Positions 1-9,110 of a stretch of 64,000 nt of DNA are shown here, in pieces (within the stretch, counting starts at the first letter, position 1; each line of letters opens with the position of its first letter). The translations under genes and the position numbers were made by a program. Source of the stretch: Candidatus Accumulibacter necessarius (GTDB taxonomy: Bacteria > Pseudomonadota > Gammaproteobacteria > Burkholderiales > Rhodocyclaceae). The stretch spans positions 1-64,000 of the forward strand of contig JAFLDL010000004.1 of assembly GCA_017302435.1 (NCBI GenBank). Reading direction: 5' to 3'. The notes beneath the pieces were generated by a model. The model made no database searches. It was not told the DNA's origin and worked only from the letters and a program-made list of their open reading frames with translations.

Positions 1-691
1 CTTCCACATCGAGCACCAGGCGCAGGTTGCCAATCCAGTAGGTATGCAGGGTATGGCTGGGACGTCCCGGCTTGGTGGGGTTGTACCCGATCTCGGCACC
101 CGCCTGGTGGCCATAGAGCAACTTGACGCTGGTGTCGGCGTCGAGAATCCAGGGCGTCCACAGGGCTTCGCGCGTGCTCTCCGACAGCGCCGTGTCCATC
201 CAGGCCGTACTCCTGGCCAGCTGGGCGGTGCGCGCGGCGCGTTCTTTGTCGCTGCAGAGCTTGGGTTGGTTCGGGGCCAGATGCGCCAGTGCGCGGCGCA
301 GGCTTTCGTCGCTGATGATCTTCTTCATGCCGAGAATCTGTGGCGCGACTTCGTCGCCGCGCAGCCCAGTCACATGCGCATAGCGCCGCTGCCCATCCAG
401 GATCGACAGCAGCCAGGTGCCGAGAACGTCGACCACCTCCGGGGCGTTGGGGCTCGTGTAGGCCATCGGACACCCGTCCCGCCACCGGGCGAACAATCCC
501 GAGACGTCAAGGAACTCGGCAAAGAACGGCAACTGCCCCAAAGCCGTGGCGCTTCCGCCTTCGTCCCAGCGAACATGAAACCGCCCGCCGGGGGTAGCAA
601 CCCGTATTTCCACCGCCGCTTGTTCCACTTCCTGCAAGGCGGCATCGACCGCTTTGACCAGCGCCTTTCGCTCAAACTCCAGCTCACCCAT
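1..691 (-). CDS. DDE transposase, 5' part (runs off left edge)
   Basis: An uninterrupted minus-strand frame runs from an ATG at 691 to the window edge (about 230 residues) and is therefore partial at its 3' end. A purine-rich ribosome site (AGGGAGGG) lies about 7 nt before the ATG. The C-terminal visible part reads WILDADTSVKLLYGHQ, then GAEIGYNPTKPGRPSH, then IGNLRLVLDVE. The Asp-containing strand followed by a GYNPxKPGRPSH block is typical of IS1380-like and related IS4-superfamily transposases, so the first catalytic Asp is probably in LDAD. Family assignment is from motif memory and moderately sure. The element sits against a truncated hsdM start on the same strand, so it probably inserted into a type I restriction-modification locus. 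Whether the transposase is complete cannot be seen. Confidence 0.8.
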   Translation of the reverse strand, partial: MGELEFERKALVKAVDAALQEVEQAAVEIRVATPGGRFHVRWDEGGSATALGQLPFFAEFLDVSGLFARWRDGCPMAYTSPNAPEVVDVLGTWLLSILDGQRRYAHVTGLRGDEVAPQILGMKKIISDESLRRALAHLAPNQPKLCSDKERAARTAQLARSTAWMDTALSESTREALWTPWILDADTSVKLLYGHQAGAEIGYNPTKPGRPSHTLHTYWIGNLRLVLDVE

Positions 692-730
692 CGGGTGACC
701 CTCCCTCTTGGCCGCAAACCCTCATCAATG

Positions 731-765
731 CTCAGTTTGCACCAATTCTGGAAGGTTCAACTGAG
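731..765. repeat. short inverted repeat at the probable end of the insertion sequence
   Basis: CTCAGTT at 731-737 and AACTGAG at 759-765 form a perfect 7-bp inverted repeat with a 21-nt spacer. It lies between the transposase start and the point where hsdM similarity is lost (about 770). The outer arm, read from the hsdM side as CCTCAGTTGAACC, is a reasonable terminus for the element. The right end of the element is outside the window, so a matching terminal repeat cannot be checked. Confidence 0.35.
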
Positions 766-890
766 GAAAATAGGTTGATGAACAGCATGAACAGGACGTA
801 GTCCTTGTACTGGCTGGCATCCATGCCACCGCGCAGCTCATCGCAGGAGGCCCAGAGGGAGGAGTAAAGGTCGGATTTCTTGATGGCCAT
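732..890 (-). pseudogene. hsdM: hsdM, 5' fragment (type I restriction methyltransferase)
   Basis: From an ATG at 890 the minus strand encodes 52 residues. The first ~40 (MAIKKSDLYSSLWASC, then DELRGGMDASQYKDYVL) match the conserved N-terminus of HsdM, the N6-adenine methylase/specificity-complex subunit of type I restriction-modification systems. After about residue 40 the similarity stops and the frame ends at TGA (732-734). The break coincides with the inverted repeat and the transposase, so the gene was cut by that insertion. The methylase catalytic motif (NPPF/Y) is absent, so this fragment cannot encode an active enzyme. The rest of hsdM, hsdS and hsdR may lie beyond the left edge. Confidence 0.75.
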
Positions 891-1216
891 GAACGGGCTT
901 CTTGGTGTTGTGACGCCAGACGGCAGAAGCCTGCTACTTTACAACAGCGACCTTGAAGAAAGCCGGGGTTGCACCGGGCGATTCGAGCAGGTTCAGACGC
1001 CCAAGCATCGTTCCTGGCTCAAGCTCATCGAGTGGGCCCTCTCAAGAATGGCGGGCATGTTCTTGCGTCATGGCGGGGTCACCCCGGTCGACGAACTCAG
1101 GGCGCCCATGCTGAAGGGAATCAGGCATTGACGCCTGCGCGCGCTGGCAGTCGCGCTATGCAAAGACTATAATCTGAGCGGATGATCAGCCCTGATGCCA
1201 GTGGAGGAACGCAGAG
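891..1216. other. intergenic region, no gene seen
   Basis: A 326-bp gap between the divergent hsdM fragment and the DUF2252 gene. Short frames in it have no recognisable domain and no convincing ribosome site. A promoter-like pair near 1145-1173 points to the DUF2252 gene. Confidence 0.5.
1145..1173 (+). promoter_or_regulatory. candidate sigma-70 promoter for the DUF2252 gene
   Basis: A perfect TATAAT at 1168-1173 is preceded, 17 nt away, by a weak -35 (TGGCAG at 1145-1150). The start codon follows at 1217. Only the -10 is a strong match. Confidence 0.4.
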
Positions 1217-2632
1217 ATGAACAAGAGCAAGCTTGATGACAAACGGCCGGACGCTGTGACGAGCAGCAAAGCGGTGGTTCTTTCGCCGGACGAGCGCCGC
1301 GCGCAGGGAAAGGCACTGCGCGATGCGGTGTCGCGCGAGTCCCAGGGCGGATGGAAGCCACCCAAGGGGAGGCGCGATCCGATCGAAGTGCTCACCGCAT
1401 CGAACGAGGGGCGGCTCCCCGAACTCGTGCCGATCCGCTTCGGACGCATGCTGCAGTCACCGTTCGCCTTTTATCGTGGGTCGGCGGCGATCATGGCGGC
1501 CGACCTGGCCTCCACCCCGAACTCCGGGCTGCGGGTCCAGGCCTGCGGCGACGCGCATCTGCTGAACTTCGGCGGCTTCGCCACCCCCGAGCGACAGGTG
1601 GTCTTCGACATCAATGACCTCGATGAGACGCTGCCCGCGCCCTGGGAGTGGGACCTCAAGCGTCTGACCGCAAGCATGGTCATCGCCGCGCATCATCTGC
1701 AGCTCAAGGAAAGCGAGGCGGCGCGGGCGGCGACAGCGACAGTGCGCGCCTACCGCGAGCGAATGGCCGACTATTCGTCGATGCGTTCGCTCGACGTCTG
1801 GTACGACACGATCACCGTTGAGCGCGTAATGGCGGAAGTGAGCAGCGAGGAGGTCAGGAAGCGCATCACCAGGCGGCTCCAGAAGGCCCGTCAGCAAAGC
1901 ACTGCCGAATACATCTTCCCGAAGCTCGCCGAACACCACGGGGCCTTGCCCCGGATCAAGGACGATCCACCGCTGATCTTTCACCACAGCGAGGAACAGG
2001 CGCCGGGGATGCGGACACAGTACAGAGAAGCCCTGGCCAGCTATCGCGAGTCGCTGGCCGAGCACGTGCGCGTGCTGTTCGATCGTTTCCGCCTGTGCGA
2101 TCTGGCGGCCAAGGTCGTCGGCGTCGGCAGCGTCGGCACCCGGTGTTCGATCGGGCTGTTCATGGCCGCCGACAATGACCCGCTTTTCCTGCAGATCAAG
2201 GAAGCAAGGGCGTCGGTGCTCGAACCGTACGCGGGGCAGAGCCTGCATCCGAACCATGGCCAGCGAGTGATTGCCGGGCAGCGCCTGATGCAGGCAGCGA
2301 CCGACATCTTTCTCGGCTGGACAAGAGGCCTGGATGGCCGGGATTACTACATCCGCCAGCTGCGCGACGTCAAGATCAGCGCGATCATCGAGGGATGGGA
2401 CATCGATCTTCTGCTGGCCTACGGCCGACTGTGCGCCTGGGCACTGGCGCGGGCGCACGCGCGCTCGGGTGACGCGGCGCTGATCGCTGGCTACATGGGC
2501 TCGAATGCCACCTTCGACGACGCCATCTGCGAGTTCGCCGTCGAGTATAGCGATCAGAACCAGCGGGATTACCGGGCCTTCGTCAAGGCGGTCAGAGAAG
2601 AACGGCTCGAAGCAATCGTCGAACCCGTGTAA
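1217..2632 (+). CDS. DUF2252 family protein
   Basis: A 471-residue protein with GGAGG about 10 nt before the ATG. The DUF2252 family has an aminoglycoside-phosphotransferase/kinase-like fold and an unknown substrate. Visible family motifs are FYRGSAAIMAADL (about residues 87-99), CGDAHLLNFGGF (about 111-122) and the acidic FDINDLDETLPAPWEWDLKR (about 130-150), corresponding to the HxxN and metal-binding Asp regions of kinase-like folds. Later conserved blocks are VGVGSVGTRC and LFLQIKEA. Length is normal for the family. It stands alone, convergent with the sulfate regulator gene. No substrate can be inferred from the neighbourhood. Confidence 0.85.
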   Translation: MNKSKLDDKRPDAVTSSKAVVLSPDERRAQGKALRDAVSRESQGGWKPPKGRRDPIEVLTASNEGRLPELVPIRFGRMLQSPFAFYRGSAAIMAADLASTPNSGLRVQACGDAHLLNFGGFATPERQVVFDINDLDETLPAPWEWDLKRLTASMVIAAHHLQLKESEAARAATATVRAYRERMADYSSMRSLDVWYDTITVERVMAEVSSEEVRKRITRRLQKARQQSTAEYIFPKLAEHHGALPRIKDDPPLIFHHSEEQAPGMRTQYREALASYRESLAEHVRVLFDRFRLCDLAAKVVGVGSVGTRCSIGLFMAADNDPLFLQIKEARASVLEPYAGQSLHPNHGQRVIAGQRLMQAATDIFLGWTRGLDGRDYYIRQLRDVKISAIIEGWDIDLLLAYGRLCAWALARAHARSGDAALIAGYMGSNATFDDAICEFAVEYSDQNQRDYRAFVKAVREERLEAIVEPV

Positions 2633-2786
2633 GCCTTGCCAGGGGCGCGGGCACCTCGTGGCAAAGGCGCACTTTGCTTCAGGCAGCGCTGCGCGCCCGG
2701 CGCGTTCTGCTCGACCACGCCTTGCACGTCATCAAGTTCGCGCCGGCAGCTGCCGATCGAGAAGCCAGCACCCGTCGCGTCGTGAG

Positions 2787-3722
2787 TCACTCGCCCCCGT
2801 TCTGCTTCTGGATGGCCGCCTTGAGGTTCTCCTCGCCGACCTCCGGGCAGACCTTTTCGATGAACGCCAGCGCGTAGCTACGCAGATAGGTGCCCCGGCG
2901 GACTGCCAGGCGCGTGGTGCTTTCCGGGAACAGGTGGGGCACCGGGATCAGCGCCAGGTTGCGGTCCTTGAAGCCGTCGTAGGCCATCGACGCGACAATC
3001 CCGACACCGAGGTCGAGTTCGACGTAGGTCTTGATCACGTCGGCATCAATCGCCGAGAGCACGATGTCCGGCACGACGCCGGCGTCAGCAAACGCCTTGT
3101 CGATATGTGTCCGGCCGGTGAACCCCTCGTGGTAGGTAATGATCGGATATTCGCCGATCACCTCGAGGGTCATCCTTTCGACCTGCAGCAAGGGGTGGCC
3201 GTGCGGCACGATCAAGGCATGATGCCAGCGATAGAAGGGGAAGGTCGCCAGTTCCGGGACCTTGTCCAGCCGCTCGGTGGCGATACCGACATCCGCTTCA
3301 CCCGAGACCAGCTTCTCGGCTATCTCGACCGGGCTGCCCTGGTGCAGCGCGAGGTGCACGCGAGGGTAGTCGGTCTTGAACCACTTGATGATCTGCGGCA
3401 GCGCGTAGCGAGCCTGGGTATGGGTGGTGGCGACCACGAAGTGGCCGGTCTCCCGGCTGGCAAACTGGTCGGCGATGCGGCGCAGGTTCTGGGTATCGAG
3501 CAGAATGCGGTCGACCACCTCGGCCAGTTCCTTGCCCGGCTCGGTCAGCCCGAGCAGACGCTTGCCACGGCGCACGAAGATCTCGATGCCGAGTTCGTCC
3601 TCGAGATCCTTGATGTGCTTGCTGACGCCGGGTTGCGAGGTGTACAGGGCGGTCGCCACTTCGGTCAGGTTGAAGTCCTGGCGCAACGTCTCGCGGATGA
3701 TGCGCAGTTGTTGGAAGTTCAT
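2787..3722 (-). CDS. cysB: LysR-type regulator CysB
   Basis: A 311-residue LysR-family regulator closely resembling CysB, the activator of sulfate assimilation that senses N-acetylserine/O-acetylserine. The N-terminal winged helix-turn-helix (MNFQQLRIIRETLRQDFNLT, then EVATALYTSQPGVSKHIKDL) is characteristic of CysB/Cbl rather than generic LysR. The periplasmic-binding-protein-like effector domain (about 90-300) contains TTHTQARYALP and the HQGSP sulfate/inducer loop. The start lies 9 nt beyond the cysA stop and has a GAGG ribosome site. As the last gene of the sulfate uptake operon it probably feeds back on the operon's own promoter. CysB and its close paralogue Cbl cannot be told apart with certainty here. 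Confidence 0.93.
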   Translation of the reverse strand: MNFQQLRIIRETLRQDFNLTEVATALYTSQPGVSKHIKDLEDELGIEIFVRRGKRLLGLTEPGKELAEVVDRILLDTQNLRRIADQFASRETGHFVVATTHTQARYALPQIIKWFKTDYPRVHLALHQGSPVEIAEKLVSGEADVGIATERLDKVPELATFPFYRWHHALIVPHGHPLLQVERMTLEVIGEYPIITYHEGFTGRTHIDKAFADAGVVPDIVLSAIDADVIKTYVELDLGVGIVASMAYDGFKDRNLALIPVPHLFPESTTRLAVRRGTYLRSYALAFIEKVCPEVGEENLKAAIQKQNGGE

Positions 3723-3731
3723 GGTGGTTCC

Positions 3732-4808
3732 TCAGGCTGCCCGTGTGTCATCCTGGAAAACGCGGATGCGGCGAGGGCGTAGCGAGACCTGGTCGCCCTC
3801 GCCAAGACCCAGCGGGTGGAAGGTGTCACGAGCGATGGTGACCTCGATCCGCTCACCGTCCAGGCGGCTCAATTCGATCTGTGCGCTGGGCCCGACGGAG
3901 ACGACGCGGACGATTGTCGCCGGCAGACCGTCGCCAGTCCGCCAGCCCGGCACCAGATCGAACTCGTGCGGCCGCACGAAGGCCACTGCCTTGCCATCGC
4001 CACTGACGTCGCCACTCGCGCTGCCGAGCGCAAGCGCGTGTTCGCCGAGATGAAGCTGGCCGTCCTCGACCCTGCCATGAAACAGGTTCACCGAGCCCAG
4101 GAAGGTGGCAACGAAGGGCGTCGCTGGATGGTCATACACCGCCTCGGGCGTGCCGATCTGCTCGACCCTGCCACGATCCATCAGCACCACGCGGTCGGCC
4201 ACTTCCAGCGCCTCTTCCTGGTCGTGGGTAACAAAGATCGAGGTGATGTGCAGTTCATCGTGCAGGTTGCGTAGCCAGCGGCGCAGTTCCTTCCGCACCT
4301 TGGCATCGAGCGCGCCGAAGGGCTCGTCGAGCAGCAGCACGCGCGGCTCGACCGCCAGCGCCCGGGCCAGCGCGATGCGCTGGCGCTGGCCGCCGGACAG
4401 TTGCGAGGGGAAGCGGTCGGCCAGCCAGTCAAGCTGCACGAGGTTGAGCAGTGCATGCACCTTCTCCCGGATCCTGGCTTCCGGAGGGCGTTGCCGGCGC
4501 GGTTTCATGCGCATGCCGAAGGCGACATTGTCGAAAACGGTCATGTGACGGAACAGTGCGTAATGCTGGAAGACGAAGCCGACCTGGCGCTCTCGGACAT
4601 GTGTGCCGGAGGCATCCTCGTCATCGAGCAGGACCTGGCCGGAGTCAGCCTGTTCCAGCCCGGCGATGATGCGCAGCAAGGTCGTCTTGCCGCAGCCGGA
4701 CGGGCCGAGCAGTGCGACCAGTTCGCCGGTCGGAAAGTCGAGGGAAACGTTGTCCAGCGCCGTGAAGCTGCCGAACTGCTTGCGAATGTTTCTGACATGA
4801 ATGCTCAT
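3732..4808 (-). CDS. cysA: sulfate/thiosulfate ABC transporter ATPase CysA
   Basis: A 358-residue ATPase that powers sulfate/thiosulfate import through CysT-CysW. Walker A is GPSGCGKTT (about residues 35-43), the Q-loop is in [11 protein letters not shown], the signature is LSGGQRQR, and Walker B is [11 protein letters not shown], followed by the H-loop (FVTHDQEEA). A C-terminal TOBE-like domain (about 240-355) follows. I start it at the ATG at 4808, which overlaps the cysW stop as ATGA. The open frame continues upstream, but that extension is only the shadow of cysW. Tight overlap implies translational coupling with cysW. Confidence 0.95.
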   Translation of the reverse strand: MSIHVRNIRKQFGSFTALDNVSLDFPTGELVALLGPSGCGKTTLLRIIAGLEQADSGQVLLDDEDASGTHVRERQVGFVFQHYALFRHMTVFDNVAFGMRMKPRRQRPPEARIREKVHALLNLVQLDWLADRFPSQLSGGQRQRIALARALAVEPRVLLLDEPFGALDAKVRKELRRWLRNLHDELHITSIFVTHDQEEALEVADRVVLMDRGRVEQIGTPEAVYDHPATPFVATFLGSVNLFHGRVEDGQLHLGEHALALGSASGDVSGDGKAVAFVRPHEFDLVPGWRTGDGLPATIVRVVSVGPSAQIELSRLDGERIEVTIARDTFHPLGLGEGDQVSLRPRRIRVFQDDTRAA

Positions 4809-5704
4809 GATGCGGTGTCCTGTGAATCCCGATACGCCAGCACGGCGCGATGTTCGACCCAGCTCTTGATGACCAGGGTCACCAGTGCCAGCAGCGCGAG
4901 CAGTGAGGCAACGGCAAAGGCGGCAGAGAACTGGTATTCGTTGTAGAGAATCTCGACGTGCAGCGGCAGCGTGTTGGTCTGGCCTCGGATATGGCCGGAA
5001 ACCACGCTGACCGCACCAAACTCGCCCATTGCCCGGGCGTTGGTCAGGATCACGCCGTACATCAGGCCCCACTTGATGTTGGGCAAGGTGACGTGCCAGA
5101 AGACCTGCCAGCCGTGGGCGCCAAGGACCACGGCCGCCTCTTCCTCCTCCTTGCCCTGCGCAAGCATCAACGGGATCAATTCGCGGGCGACAAAGGGAAA
5201 GGTGACGAAAACGGTGGCCAGCACGATCCCCGGCACGGCGAAGATGATCCGGATGTCGTTATCGGACAGCCAGGAGCCAAACCAGCCCTGCGCGCCGAAG
5301 ACCAGCACGAAGACCAGACCGGCGACGACCGGCGAGACCGAGAACGGCAGATCAATCAGCGTGATCAGTATCTGCTTGCCGGGGAACTCGAACTTGGCGA
5401 TGGCCCAGGCCGCCGCCACCCCGAAGACGAGGTTGAGCGGTACCGAGATCGCCGCTGCCAGCAGCGTCAGCCTGATCGCCGACAGGGCGTCCGGATCGAC
5501 CAGTGCCGTCAAGTAGGTTTCCCAGCCCTTGCGGAATGCCTCGACGAACACCGCAAGCAGCGGCATCAGCAGAAAGAGGGTGAAGAAACCCAGGGCGATG
5601 GCCAGGATGGTCCATTTGACCAGCGGCGTTTCGCGTGTCGCCTGCTTCGATTCGAAGCGGGCGGCGTGATCGCTGCCGAGGTGAAGCGTCGCTGCGCCGG
5701 CCAT
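4805..5704 (-). CDS. cysW: sulfate ABC transporter permease CysW
   Basis: A 299-residue inner-membrane permease with about six hydrophobic segments, the first about residues 30-52 ([20 protein letters not shown]). The EAA loop that docks on the ATPase is near [22 protein letters not shown], and the [11 protein letters not shown] block is typical of CysW. The ATG at 5704 overlaps the cysT stop (TAATG), and an upstream in-frame alternative at 5737 lies inside cysT and is less likely. Partners are CysT (heterodimer), CysA (ATPase) and the sulfate-binding protein. Confidence 0.95.
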   Translation of the reverse strand: MAGAATLHLGSDHAARFESKQATRETPLVKWTILAIALGFFTLFLLMPLLAVFVEAFRKGWETYLTALVDPDALSAIRLTLLAAAISVPLNLVFGVAAAWAIAKFEFPGKQILITLIDLPFSVSPVVAGLVFVLVFGAQGWFGSWLSDNDIRIIFAVPGIVLATVFVTFPFVARELIPLMLAQGKEEEEAAVVLGAHGWQVFWHVTLPNIKWGLMYGVILTNARAMGEFGAVSVVSGHIRGQTNTLPLHVEILYNEYQFSAAFAVASLLALLALVTLVIKSWVEHRAVLAYRDSQDTAS

Positions 5705-6540
5705 TACCGATCCCTCCCGGTACGTTTGGCAGTCCACGCCTGCAGGCCGTTGATGATCAGCAGCAGCGTGAAGGAGAACAGCAACATTACCGAGGCGATC
5801 GCCGTGGCGCCGCGATAGTCGTACTGCTCCAGCTTGGTGATGATCATCAGCGGCGTGATTTCCGAAACATACGGCAGGTTGCCGGCGATGAAGATGACCG
5901 AACCGTACTCGCCGACCGCCCGGGCGAAGGCCAGCGCGAAGCCGGTCATCAGCGCCGGCAGCAGGATCGGCAGGATGACGTGACGGAAGGTCTGCCAGCG
6001 TTGCGCACCGAGGCAGGTCGCGGCTTCTTCCAGTTCGGTATCGAGATCCTCGAGAATCGGTTGGACGGTGCGGACGACAAACGGCAGGCCGATGAAGACC
6101 AGCGCCACCAGCACCCCAAGCGGCGTGAACGCGACCTTGATGCCGATGGGTTCCAGATACTGGCCGAGCCAGCCGTTCTTGGCGTACAGCGCGGTCAGTG
6201 CAATCCCGGCCACCGCGGTCGGCAGGGCGAACGGCAGATCGACCAGCGCGTCGACGATTTTCTTGCCGGGAAAGCTGTAGCGCACCAAGGCCCAGGCCAG
6301 CATCAGGCCGAACACCGCGTTGATCGCCGCCGCCAGCAGCGAGGCGCCAAACGACAGCTTGTAGGTGGCGACCACCTGCGGGGCGGTGACTACATCGATG
6401 AACTCACCCCAGGTCAGCTCTGTCGTCTTCAGGAAGACCGCAGCAAGCGGAATCAGGATCAGCAGCGACATGTAGCCCAGGGTATAGCCGAGCGTCAGAT
6501 TGAAGCCCGGAAGTACGCGGAAAGTTCTTGCCGCAGCCAT
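5704..6540 (-). CDS. cysT: sulfate ABC transporter permease CysT (CysU)
   Basis: A 278-residue permease, homologous to CysW and its heterodimer partner. The N-terminus LPGFNLTLGYTLGYMSLLIL is the CysT signature, and the FALPTAVAGIAL and EEAATCLGAQRWQTF (EAA loop) blocks are present. About six membrane segments are visible. The ATG overlaps the sbp stop codon by one base (TAATG), as does the next junction, so the four transport genes are translationally coupled. Confidence 0.95.
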   Translation of the reverse strand: MAAARTFRVLPGFNLTLGYTLGYMSLLILIPLAAVFLKTTELTWGEFIDVVTAPQVVATYKLSFGASLLAAAINAVFGLMLAWALVRYSFPGKKIVDALVDLPFALPTAVAGIALTALYAKNGWLGQYLEPIGIKVAFTPLGVLVALVFIGLPFVVRTVQPILEDLDTELEEAATCLGAQRWQTFRHVILPILLPALMTGFALAFARAVGEYGSVIFIAGNLPYVSEITPLMIITKLEQYDYRGATAIASVMLLFSFTLLLIINGLQAWTAKRTGRDR

Positions 6541-7550
6541 TACTTTCTCGCAACGATCTGGTCATACAAGGCGCCGTCGGCGAAATGCGCCTTCTGCACC
6601 GTGGCCCAGCCACCGAGCTTCTGTTCGACGGTGAAGGTACGGATGTTGGGGTACTTGGCCACATGCTTCTTCAGCACCGCCGGGTCACGCGGACGGAAAT
6701 CATGCTTGGCGACGATTTCCTGGCCGGCCGGGGTATACAGGAAGTCGAGGTAAGCCCTGGCCACCTTCTCTGTGCCGCGCTTGGCGGCAACCTTCTGGAC
6801 CACAGCCACCGGCGCGGCGGCTTCGATTGATAGCGAGGGATAGACAATATCGAACTTGCTGCTACCCAATTCCTGGGCGATCAGGATGGCTTCGTTCTCG
6901 AAGGTGACCAGGACATCACCGACATCGCGCTGCGTGAAGGTCGTCGTTGCGCCACGACCGCCACCGTCGAGCACCGGCACGTTGGCGAACAGCTTGCTCA
7001 CAAAATCCCTGGCACCGGCTTCGCTGCCGGTCTTGTCTAGGGCGTAGCCCCACGCTGCGAGATAGGTGTAGCGGCCGTTACCCGAGGTCTTCGGGTTCGG
7101 CACGATGACCTGGTAACCCGGCCTGATCAGATCGTCCCAGTCCTTGATGTTTTTCGGATTGCCCTTGCGCACCAGGAAGACGGTCGTCGTCGTGTAGGGG
7201 GTTGCATCGTGCGGGAACTGCTTGCGCCAGTCGGCAGCAACCAGGCCACCGCGCTCGACCAGGATGTCGATGTCCGGCGACTGGTTCATCGTGATCACGT
7301 CGGCTTCGAGGCCGCCGATCACCGCCCCAGCCTGCTTGGAAGAACCACCGTGCGACTGGTTGACCGTGACATCGGCGCCGCTCTGCTTCTTCCAGGCGGC
7401 CCTGAAAGCCGGGTTGATGTCCTTGTACAACTCGCGGGAGACATCGTAGGAGACGTTGAGAATGGTCGTTTGGGCAAAGGCCGCGCCGGCCGTCAGGAAA
7501 GCAAGAGCGGCGAACGAACGACGCAGGGATTTTTTCAGGCTGTGGGTCAT
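6540..7550 (-). CDS. sbp: periplasmic sulfate-binding protein, operon copy
   Basis: A 336-residue periplasmic binding protein with a signal peptide cleaved after about residue 26 (AGAAFA|QTT). Family motifs are ILNVSYDVSRELYKDIN, VNQSHGGSSKQAGAVI (the sulfate-binding SHGGSxKQ loop) and [20 protein letters not shown]. It delivers sulfate to CysTWA. It is the first gene of the sbp-cysT-cysW-cysA-cysB operon, and an AT-rich upstream segment with an 8-bp inverted repeat probably carries the promoter and CysB sites. A second copy lies immediately upstream on the same strand and differs clearly in sequence, so this is an old duplication. Sbp and CysP (thiosulfate-preferring) cannot be separated by eye. 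Confidence 0.93.
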   Translation of the reverse strand: MTHSLKKSLRRSFAALAFLTAGAAFAQTTILNVSYDVSRELYKDINPAFRAAWKKQSGADVTVNQSHGGSSKQAGAVIGGLEADVITMNQSPDIDILVERGGLVAADWRKQFPHDATPYTTTTVFLVRKGNPKNIKDWDDLIRPGYQVIVPNPKTSGNGRYTYLAAWGYALDKTGSEAGARDFVSKLFANVPVLDGGGRGATTTFTQRDVGDVLVTFENEAILIAQELGSSKFDIVYPSLSIEAAAPVAVVQKVAAKRGTEKVARAYLDFLYTPAGQEIVAKHDFRPRDPAVLKKHVAKYPNIRTFTVEQKLGGWATVQKAHFADGALYDQIVARK

Positions 7551-7629
7551 GACTTGCTCCGGATGTTCAGATCAGTGGGCTCGAGTTTACGAGTCATCGG
7601 ACAGAACCCGAAAGAATAAAAAACTATTT

Positions 7630-7650
7630 TTATATTTGAATAAAATATAA
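7630..7650. promoter_or_regulatory. AT-rich inverted repeat upstream of sbp, candidate CysB/promoter region
   Basis: TTATATTT (7630-7637) and AAATATAA (7643-7650) form a perfect 8-bp inverted repeat with a 5-nt spacer, about 80 nt upstream of the sbp start in otherwise GC-rich DNA. CysB sites are AT-rich and poorly conserved, so this is only a candidate. It also adjoins the terminator of the upstream gene and could serve as its T-rich tail. Confidence 0.4.
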
Positions 7651-7682
7651 AGCCGCTTGCGAGGACCACTCACAAGCGGCTT
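7650..7682 (-). terminator. rho-independent-type terminator of the upstream sbp paralogue
   Basis: AAGCCGCTTG (7650-7659) pairs with CAAGCGGCTT (7673-7682) around a 13-nt loop. On the minus strand it follows the stop codon of the 7709-8716 gene by about 26 nt and is followed by an AT-rich, T-containing tail. It separates the two sulfate-binding-protein transcripts. Confidence 0.75.
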
Positions 7683-7708
7683 CGGGGATTCAAACCAGTC
7701 GCGGCAAA

Positions 7709-8716
7709 TCATTTCCTGCCGTAAACCTGATCAAAGGTACCGCCGTCAGAGAAGTGCTTCTTCTGGGCAGCCTGCCAGCCACCAAGGAATCCGATGTCAA
7801 ATAAATTGACCTTTGGGAAGCGGGCCACATCCTTGGCATCGGCCAGTTCCGGCTTGATCGGACGGTAGTAGTTCTTGGCGGCAATCTTCTGCCCCTCAGC
7901 GGAATACAGGTATTCCAGGTAAGCCGTCGCCACCTTGGTCGTGCCACGCTTTTCGGTCACGCCGTTGACCACCGTCACCGGCGGTTCAGCCAGGATGGAA
8001 ACCGACGGAACGACGATTTCAAACTTGTCCGGACCGAGTTCGTTGATCGACAGGAAGGCTTCGTTTTCCCAGGCCAGCAGGACGTCGCCGATACCGCGCT
8101 GAACGAAGGTGTTGGTCGAGCCACGGGCACCCGGGTCCAGCACCGGCACGTGCTGCAGCAAGGTCTTCACGTACTCGAGTGCCTTGGCTTCGCTGCCGTA
8201 TTTCTTCAGCGCATAGCCCCAGGCGGCCAGGTAATTCCAGCGGGCGCCGCCGGAGGTCTTCGGGTTCGGCGTGATGACTTCGACGCCCGGCTTGATCAGG
8301 TCATCCCAGTCCTTGATGCCCTTCGGATTACCCTTTTTGACCAGGAAGACGATGGTCGAGGTATACGGTGAGCTGTTGTGCGGCAGGCGCTTTTGCCAGT
8401 CCGGGACGAGCAGCTTGTTCCTGCTTTCCTGGGCGATGGCGTCGATGTCGTAAGCCAGGGCCAGCGTCACCACGTCGGCTTCGAGACCGTCGATGACGGC
8501 ACGCGCCTGCTTGCCGGAACCACCATGCGACTGCTTGATGCTCACATCGTCGCCGGTCTTCCCCTTCCAGTACCTGGCAAACGCGCTGTTGTACTCCTGA
8601 TACAGTTCGCGCGTCGGATCGTAGGAGACGTTCAGGATCGATACGCTGGCGGCGGCGGCACTGCCCGCAACCAGCGCGTTTGCCAGCAAGCCGGCAACAA
8701 GACTTTTCAGTTTCAT
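7709..8716 (-). CDS. second periplasmic sulfate-binding protein
   Basis: A 335-residue paralogue of the neighbouring Sbp, with a signal peptide (cleavage near AGSAAA|ASV) and the same motifs: [33 protein letters not shown] and [20 protein letters not shown]. The ATG at 8716 is chosen because the signal peptide begins there, and the upstream open extension has no such structure. It has its own terminator, so it is transcribed separately from the transporter operon. It may provide a second affinity or substrate (for example thiosulfate) to the same CysTW permease. Confidence 0.92.
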   Translation of the reverse strand: MKLKSLVAGLLANALVAGSAAAASVSILNVSYDPTRELYQEYNSAFARYWKGKTGDDVSIKQSHGGSGKQARAVIDGLEADVVTLALAYDIDAIAQESRNKLLVPDWQKRLPHNSSPYTSTIVFLVKKGNPKGIKDWDDLIKPGVEVITPNPKTSGGARWNYLAAWGYALKKYGSEAKALEYVKTLLQHVPVLDPGARGSTNTFVQRGIGDVLLAWENEAFLSINELGPDKFEIVVPSVSILAEPPVTVVNGVTEKRGTTKVATAYLEYLYSAEGQKIAAKNYYRPIKPELADAKDVARFPKVNLFDIGFLGGWQAAQKKHFSDGGTFDQVYGRK

Positions 8717-8814
8717 GATGACTCCGTTCAATGTAGGTGTGAAGCGAAGTCTAGAAAGGAGGCGCTCGACGACCAACGAATCTTTGCTTATTAGCTTATG
8801 CAGAGATACCAGTT

Positions 8815-9110
8815 CCCGGCGACGGCCTGGTGCACTTAGACGGCTACCACTTCCGCCCGCAGGAACGCGACACCGTCGACCGGGCTGCGCGCAACCTGGG
8901 CTGGATCCGCGCCTTGCTCGCCGGTTGCGATGGCCGGCTGTGGATCGGCACCGAATCCGACGGACTGGCGGTCTATGACCTGGCAAGCAAAAAGCGTGAC
9001 CGCCTGCAATGACGAGCGTCAGGACAGCGGCCTCGTGATGCCGACCATTCGCGCCCTGGCCGGAGACGCTGTCGGCGGCATCTGGGTGGGCAGCAAGCGG
9101 GCCCGGGCCA
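8815..9110 (+). pseudogene. fragment of a two-component-type beta-propeller sensor
   Basis: The plus strand encodes [12 protein letters not shown], then [25 protein letters not shown], ending at a stop (TGA) at 9010-9012. The next frame continues with [15 protein letters not shown]. Alternating 'IRALxxDxxGxLWIGT..GL..YD' units are the blade repeats of the periplasmic propeller domain of hybrid two-component or GGDEF sensors (Reg_prop repeats). There is no start, signal peptide or kinase, and at least one frameshift, so this is a relic of about 1.5-2 blades. Confidence 0.6.

Noticed and set aside
1457..2458. A 333-codon minus-strand frame opposite the DUF2252 gene
   Set aside because: Composition is that of an antisense shadow in GC-rich DNA (Arg/Gln/His-rich, no domain), while the plus-strand gene has family motifs and a ribosome site.
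4958..6753. Long plus-strand frames opposite cysW and cysT
   Set aside because: They are antisense to well-recognised permease genes and have no domain.
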